Source: Paracamarosporium sp. OC-R06-R3 (lineage: Eukaryota; Ascomycota; Dothideomycetes; Pleosporales; Didymosphaeriaceae). From it: DNA of 64,000 nt. Positions 58,901-64,000 of this stretch are shown in pieces. Where the stretch lies: positions 248,001-312,000 of the forward strand of contig JACVRA010000248.1 in NCBI GenBank assembly GCA_019828545.1. Reading direction: 5' to 3'. Under the pieces are notes generated by a model. It saw nothing but the letters and a program-made list of their open reading frames with translations, ran no database searches and was not told the DNA's origin. A program made the translations under genes and the position numbers. Within the stretch, counting starts at the first letter, position 1; each line of letters begins with the position of its first letter.

Positions 58901-58946
58901 AGTCATCGCAATCCATGGGCGCACATTTGGCAGCTGTGGCTTCCAT
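55909..58946 (-). CDS. Subtilisin-like serine protease with long N-terminal regulatory region (DUF7580-like), HET-Q2-type partner
   Basis: Four exons: 58144-58946, 57004-58092, 56581-56950 and 55909-56529; introns 51, 53 and 51 bases, GTAAG donors, all in phase; 960 residues. No signal peptide, so cytosolic, unlike digestive subtilisins. Residues 1-630 hold a helical N-terminal part and a DUF7580-like region with kinase-C-lobe-like pieces (VIIATALLPFLETPW; ASVLALGILLCELHY). The S8 domain (about 640-900) has a full triad: Asp674 in RIAILDSGFD, His716 in EIGHGTQTLG, Ser872 in LSGTSVATPIAAG, and the oxyanion Asn801 in FAATSNDG. By analogy with HET-Q2 and related NLR-proteases it should cleave the adjacent gasdermin-like protein upon activation. 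An optional 39-base in-frame intron in exon 1 (GTAAGT...TTTCAG) cannot be excluded. Confidence 0.88.
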
Positions 58947-60073
58947 CCTGCCAAGAGGATTCAGAGGTCTAAGTCAACCGCACCGCAAAAGGCCGGAAGC
59001 TACAACCCCCAAGCCAGACACAATCACCTGGCCACCCTGGGTCCCACCAAATACGTCTCACCAATTATTTGACGCGTCCCCCCACGTTAGTAGCACTCAC
59101 CAATATCTCAGCGTAGCACATTAGACGTTTGCTTGTGGGTCCTTACGCTAGGTAGTACGCGCCTGACGAAAAAGAACACTCGCCATGCCCACCAAGAGTT
59201 AGTGAACATGGAAAGTATGTCTATTTCACCCTATATTTTTACTACCACAATCGAGAATAACTAGCAAATAAACTTTTAATGGTATATTTACAGTCTTATT
59301 CCTAAATTATGAAAGTATTTAGACTATGTAAAGGTGTTATGGCCGTGTCGCAATATAATTACACAGTAGAACAGCTCCGGTGATCTCATTTACGGTGATA
59401 TTGCTAATCATATAAAAGCGTGACCAGAGCCACACAATTAGCCCCGCGTTTGTGCTACCCATGATCTAATTGGTACTACCGGTAGCCTAGTCCGGTCTTC
59501 CTGGGCGTCTATGTCATCGCTGCCTTCGCCCATCTTCCCACTTATCTCCCTGTTCACTGCATCTCAAGATATACTATCGTACCCACCACTGCGCATTCCC
59601 CCTTTGGACCTGCACCCGTGATACCATACTTACCTTGGCACCCGATCTCCTTTAACCCAGAAAGCTAGGGTACGGGTGACCCCAGTCTAGATCTCTGAGG
59701 AAGATCGTTAGTGTCAGGGGAGTAGCAGTAGTCAGTGGAGATCATATTTGCCGAAGAGAAGGAGCACTCTCTGGCTTTGGTAAGTTTTCTAAAAAGAGAA
59801 AAGAAATCATTGTCAACAATTGCAGCGGCTGATCAGTTGTCTAGTTTCTTTGTGTAGCTGACTTTCTGCACTCAGCACGCAGCTCCGCTGTGGAGCCGAC
59901 TCGACCTGGCCCAATATCCATTCAATCTATCATCCATCCTCTGCTACAATCGGCCAATCTTCCGCTTTTCCTTACGCAAAGCGATCCTTCGGATATCCTT
60001 TACCTCCTCTCAAATTCACTACCAATCTCGAGCTCCACACTTAGCGTGTCTAAAATACCTGGGCAAAGAGGAT
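58947..60073. other. Intergenic, end of the immunity island
   Basis: 1.1 kb holding the protease promoter and the 5' side of the PAQR gene. AT-rich near 59220-59340. No supportable gene. Confidence 0.45.
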
Positions 60074-61136
60074 ATGTTCGAATCGGAAGTTACAAAACGA
60101 TACGTCCAGGGCGCCAAGGCAAGCACTATGAACGTGTTGACATCGCCACCAAAGGCTAAAGCTCGGGCCGTGACATGGCATGATGTCACAGATTGGCAAC
60201 GGGACAACAAATTCATTCTCAGCGGATATCGTCCCGAAAAGGCAGATTATGTGGAAATCTTCACCAGCCTAACGTTTCTACATAACGAGACATGCAATGT
60301 GTACACCCACTTAATCGGGGCCCTACTCCTACCGCTCATTGCGACCGCCTTCATACGGGAGCTCTCCGGACCACAATTCTCGAACGTACCTGGAATCGAC
60401 TATGTCATGTTTGGAATCTTCTTTGGGTGTGCCGAGTTTTGTTTGGTCTGCAGCGCTGCTTACCATCTACTGGGAGCTCACTCGCGTGACGTAGAACAGT
60501 TCTGGCACCGATTGGATCTACTAGGAATTGTCATTGTGACAGTTGGCACGTTTATCCCGGGCATCTATTATGTCTTCGCCTGCGAACCGGGCCTACAAAA
60601 GTTACACTGGGCGATTGTTAGTCATTAACAGCCCTCCCAATTCAGTTTTTTGATGTGCTGACATGATAAATAGATTGTGTTCTCCGGTTCTGCCACTGCT
60701 ACCCTGATCTGCATACCCAAGTTTAGAACGCTACGCTGGTGAACAGTGAGGGTGGGCGCTTACGTTGCACTTGGCGCGTCATCATTCATTCCTCTACTGC
60801 ATGGAGTCCAGCTATACGGGCTTGACTACATGTTGCGATACTCAGGATTGAATTGGTATCTACTAGAGCTTGCTCTCTATGGTAGCGGAGTTGGTCTGTA
60901 CGGAGTAAGCCGCGCTGCCCTTTCATCTATCACCTACTAACTGGCAATTGCAGTCTCGAATTCCAGAGCGCTTCGCACCGGGCAGATTCGATATTTGGGG
61001 GAGCTCGCACCAAATCTTCCATGTCGCTATCTTATGCGCCATGTACGTACACACAATCGCCCTTGCACAGGCTTTCACATCCTATCACACGTTGGAATTA
61101 TGCAAAATCCAAGCGGCTTATTTAGCGTCTGTTTGA
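60074..61136 (+). pseudogene. PAQR family seven-pass receptor (adiponectin receptor / Izh type), with one in-frame stop
   Basis: Exons 60074-60616, 60674-60904 and 60954-61136; introns 57 and 49 bases, in phase. Features: DWQRDNKFILSGYRP, ETCNVYTHLIGALL, CSAAYHLLGAHSRDV, FWHRLDLLGIVIVTVGTF and SHQIFHVAILCAMYVH with the His residues that bind zinc in PAQR proteins. In exon 2 a TGA (60740-60742) interrupts between TLRW and TVRVGAYV, where the frame is otherwise intact on both sides; CGA to TGA is one transition. Seven membrane segments would span this point. No splice site removes the stop. ATG at 60074 or 60128 are both possible starts. Either a recent null allele or an error in the sequence; such proteins act in sterol, lipid and zinc homeostasis. 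Confidence 0.85.
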
Positions 61137-61386
61137 ACAAGCCTAGCGTCTACTCTCACAAAGGGCCTCGCTCCATCGTGATCAGAACGAAAGGGAAGAA
61201 GACTTCCCTATCGCCTAGTCCATTCAATCGGAGATGGGTCAAGTACTAGTGAATGGATGGAGCCAGGATGGATAGCTTGCTGTGGGGCAGATTAAGCCTC
61301 AAGGGATGCTTTTATGAACGGCTGTTGCTCTCATTGCTTCCATTTCTCTTATTCGTGGACTGTCATGATGAGTGCATAAGAAAGAA

Positions 61387-62049
61387 TTAAGCTGTAAATA
61401 TCTTCTCATTCTTTTCATACACCATGACTTTAACTGCAAATCGTGCATCATCATGGCGAGGCTTGACAACCAACGCGTCCTGAAGCATAAGGCCTAAATA
61501 CTTGTATAACGGGAATCCCATAGGGCAGGCCTCTACCCCTATGTCTATGCCAGCAACCAAACCTTGATCAATGCCCCACTGGCCGAGAGCAGTACCCGCC
61601 CCTTTTCGGCGATAGTCCGGATGCGTCGCGAGTAGCACGAGGTGATAGTTCTGAGGATAGAGCGTCTCCTAGTACTTCGTCTGAACATCGCTCATAGTTT
61701 TTGAAAAGACTACTATGCGATTTAGATCTCCGTCTCTTCGAATACGCTCTTTACTGATAGCCTGCTTTTCGAGTCTCGAGATATAACCTATGGTGTATGT
61801 AAGGATCTTCAAGCAGTGGCGTCGTATGCATTTGCTTACGGTGCAGCGTCGCTAATGCGCCATGGATAATCAACGAATCGATGACTGGCGGTATCGTCGA
61901 TGTATACCCATTACGTTCCCGCACTACGAAAGCGACGATAGTGGCCATTGCTTCTCCGCGATGTTCGCGCTTACTGTCGCTTGTTGCTGGCTCTTCCGCA
62001 ACAAGAAAAGCCTTCTTCGGGTCAAACGATAATTTTGGAGTCTTTGCAG
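61387..62049 (-). pseudogene. GNAT N-acetyltransferase, with in-frame stop, 5' end uncertain
   Basis: Exons about 61839-62049 and 61387-61787; the 51-base intron (GTAAGC, CATAG) is in phase. The acetyl-CoA motif is clear: HLVLLATHPDYRRKGAGTALGQWGID, then GVEACPMGFPLYKYLGL, typical of fungal GNAT proteins of the LACTB-like unknown-substrate group. A TAG (61669-61671) stands in frame between VQTKY and ETLYPQNYH; TGG or CAG to TAG is one transition. Upstream of the first exon a possible short exon begins at ATG 62147 (weak GTGCCG donor), so the N-terminus is not settled. Convergent with the PAQR relic, 250 bases apart. Confidence 0.75.
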
Positions 62050-63194
62050 CTAGAAGAAGTAATTATCATCGGGATACTAATGTCGGCACCTCCTTGGGAA
62101 ATTGATACAAGCATCATCAACTCTTCATTTACGATCGAGCATTCCATTTAGCACATCCACATGTCAAGGAGTCAGAAGTGAGCTAATTGTAAAATGTGAA
62201 GCATGGCACTGTCTCCATTACAGAAGGATCTCCACATACTGAAGGGAATGTTGTGTGACAGCTTTGATTTGCCACGCGAACGTCGGATACTAAGGGACTT
62301 TACTAATAGATTGTACCAGAGAACAACACCAGAGGATATCGACTAACTCTGCGTTAAACGCGGTGAGGTGCTCGGCATAGGCAATCAATTGTATGACGGG
62401 CAGACCGCTTCAAACGCCCTGACTGTACTTGTTGGCTCGGGTGCCCACTTGTGGAGGCAGTTCCATTCAACGCCTGGCACTATACGCGTGGTTGCGCTGA
62501 CATCCAAAGTTATACCCCTGAAGTCGAGCCATCGCGTAGCAGTAGACGTCCGCTGCGGTCGTGTATAGCTCGTCCAACTTAAAGAGTGTTCAACACAGAA
62601 AAACCGCTTTTCGAAGCCGAAATTGAGGACATGCTGAACGTTTGCTTGTTTATCGGTAGTATCAATGATAAGAATTGACCAAGTAGATCAGACAACCGCT
62701 GCGCCTACGCTCCGCCACCTACACATCGAAGCTGGCACTCAATCTGCCTGCGGTACACACGGACATGTCTACTAACCCGTATATTATCCCGCACATGCAT
62801 ACACGCATATTCGTAGAAGTCTTCTCATAGGCTGTCGACATCAGCTGATGCAGAATCGTGTTTGAGGTTGTCGGCCCCCAACAGACCTCACGGATCTCTC
62901 AGTGAGCTAAAATTAATTACACACATCCGCTCAATTTACCCTCCTTCCCTTCTAAGCCTGCGGTTCATCTTTTCGGAGCTAGCGCCGAAACCCAATGGAA
63001 ACATGTGGTGTTCTTGCGCGGCGAAGCGAGCCGCTTTGCGGCACAGCACCACCCAGCCTCGTTTGGCGGGACTTTCATATCCAAGAGGACCACGATTGAA
63101 ATGTATATGTATAGATCTTACTCTGTGAACTACTTCAGATATTAAGTTTCACTTCGCGCAATATAACTTGGGAGTTACGGACGTCATTTCCACC
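62050..63194. other. Intergenic, no gene recognised
   Basis: 1.1 kb with only short frames; the last part is the promoter side of the gene that starts at 63195. Confidence 0.4.
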
Positions 63195-64000
63195 ATGGCC
63201 TTCCAGCCATCACTATCACCATCAGTTTTTCCAACCCCCCAGCGGCGCTTTCAACATGATCTTTCCCCACCGCCCGAATACATCATACCTGGCATGCAAA
63301 AAGCTGCTGCTTCATCTGCAAGTGAAATCTCAGTTCCGACACGTCCCGAATCGCGACACACAGGGGCGGAAAGCACGCTAACTCCCGTTCGACGGAGCCT
63401 TGGAAAGAGACCACGATCAGAATTATCCAAAACATACAATGAACGGCGCCCTTCACTCAGCAAGAAAACTCGATCTGCCCCCAATAGCACTTCGAAGGTT
63501 AGAACAAATGTTTCAAATGATGACTCCATTCAAACACCAAACTCACAGAAAGACAAAGTCACTCCGTGTGGCAAGGAATACAGCTACCTAAACTCGCAGA
63601 AGAAACACGAAAATAGTTGTGATAAGTGTCGAGCTATCAACTTGAAGAAGACACAAACACAGGAGATTTGCGAGACCGCATTGGACTCAAAGCGGCAAAT
63701 CTCTCCAGAGTTGGAAGCGACATGTGCAACCGAGGTACCGGGTGAACAGGAGGAAGTAATAGCCGACGCAAGACTCCAAGTGGATCGTGAAGCGCCCGAA
63801 GAACTCGGATTAGGCCGTGACCGGGTGTCATCCCTCCATAGGACTGATAACTCAACTCACTCAGATCTTGGGCTCCAAACACCAAATCGTAACGAATACG
63901 ACGGAAGCCACGTGTGTGGAACGACAGATAAGACATCGAGCGTGAAAACGCCACGCAGCACAGAAAAGGGCTTGCCAAAAGCCAACGGAGACGATGGCCC
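63195..64000 (+). CDS. Unidentified Ser/Pro-rich, basic protein, truncated by the window end
   Basis: An ATG at 63195 in good context (CCACCATGG) opens a frame with no stop up to the window end, 268 codons. The start MAFQPSLSPSVFPTPQRRF and PPPEYIIPGM are Pro-rich; PVRRSLGKRPRSE and a later LSKKTR look like nuclear-localisation signals. A Cys/His cluster at about residues 124-145 (CGKEYSYLNSQKKHENSCDKC) could bind zinc. The rest is hydrophilic, Glu/Asp/Lys-rich and probably disordered. It may be a chromatin or DNA-binding protein; I do not recognise the family. The C-terminus lies outside. Confidence 0.65.
   Translation, partial: MAFQPSLSPSVFPTPQRRFQHDLSPPPEYIIPGMQKAAASSASEISVPTRPESRHTGAESTLTPVRRSLGKRPRSELSKTYNERRPSLSKKTRSAPNSTSKVRTNVSNDDSIQTPNSQKDKVTPCGKEYSYLNSQKKHENSCDKCRAINLKKTQTQEICETALDSKRQISPELEATCATEVPGEQEEVIADARLQVDREAPEELGLGRDRVSSLHRTDNSTHSDLGLQTPNRNEYDGSHVCGTTDKTSSVKTPRSTEKGLPKANGDDG

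Noticed and set aside
60740..60742. RIP as cause of the PAQR stop
   Set aside because: The change would be CGA to TGA, not in the CpA context that RIP prefers; an ordinary transition or an editing site fits as well.
1..64000. CRISPR arrays, operons, Shine-Dalgarno sites
   Set aside because: The DNA is eukaryotic with spliced genes; none of these apply and no direct-repeat arrays were seen.

Overview
The window is nuclear DNA of a filamentous ascomycete (Pezizomycotina), most likely a Dothideomycete. The evidence is eukaryotic housekeeping genes (eL27, SOF1, COG4, SUB1) split by short introns of about 45-80 bases with GTRNGT donors, CTAAC-like branch sites and YAG acceptors, together with fungal-only families: HET, NACHT-ankyrin receptors, CAP20-type perilipin, and GH71, GH125 and GH45-like enzymes. 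No tRNA, rRNA or CRISPR array was recognised. All exon joins were worked out by eye from splice signals and reading phase.

Layout. 0-7 kb is accessory: a truncated aspartic-protease-like gene lacking the first catalytic motif, a fragment of a HET-protein C-terminus, and an intact HET-domain gene. 7.4-19.4 kb is mostly secretory: a 97-residue secreted protein, a DUF6055-like HExxH protein, SUB1/PC4, a broken dienelactone hydrolase, and a 1092-residue acidic GPI-anchored protein. 22-43 kb is the conserved core: GH125 mannosidase, COG4 divergent from a NIPA-like Mg2+ transporter, GH71 glucanase, a fluoroacetate-dehalogenase-like hydrolase, SOF1 divergent from eL27, a CAP20-like perilipin, a small thioredoxin and a GH45-like secreted protein.

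44.5-59 kb is the most interesting part, an immunity or cell-death island. In order it holds a PNP-NACHT-ankyrin NLR-like receptor, a degraded transposable element with long inverted arms and a decayed Tc1/mariner transposase, a C2H2-ankyrin protein, a gasdermin-like pore-forming protein, and, tail-to-tail with it, a subtilisin-like protease carrying a long N-terminal regulatory region. This matches the fungal gasdermin/protease arrangement known from HET-Q1/HET-Q2, in which the protease releases the pore-forming domain by cutting off a C-terminal tail.

59-64 kb shows decay: a PAQR receptor gene and a GNAT acetyltransferase gene each carry one in-frame stop. The window ends inside an unidentified Ser/Pro-rich protein gene.
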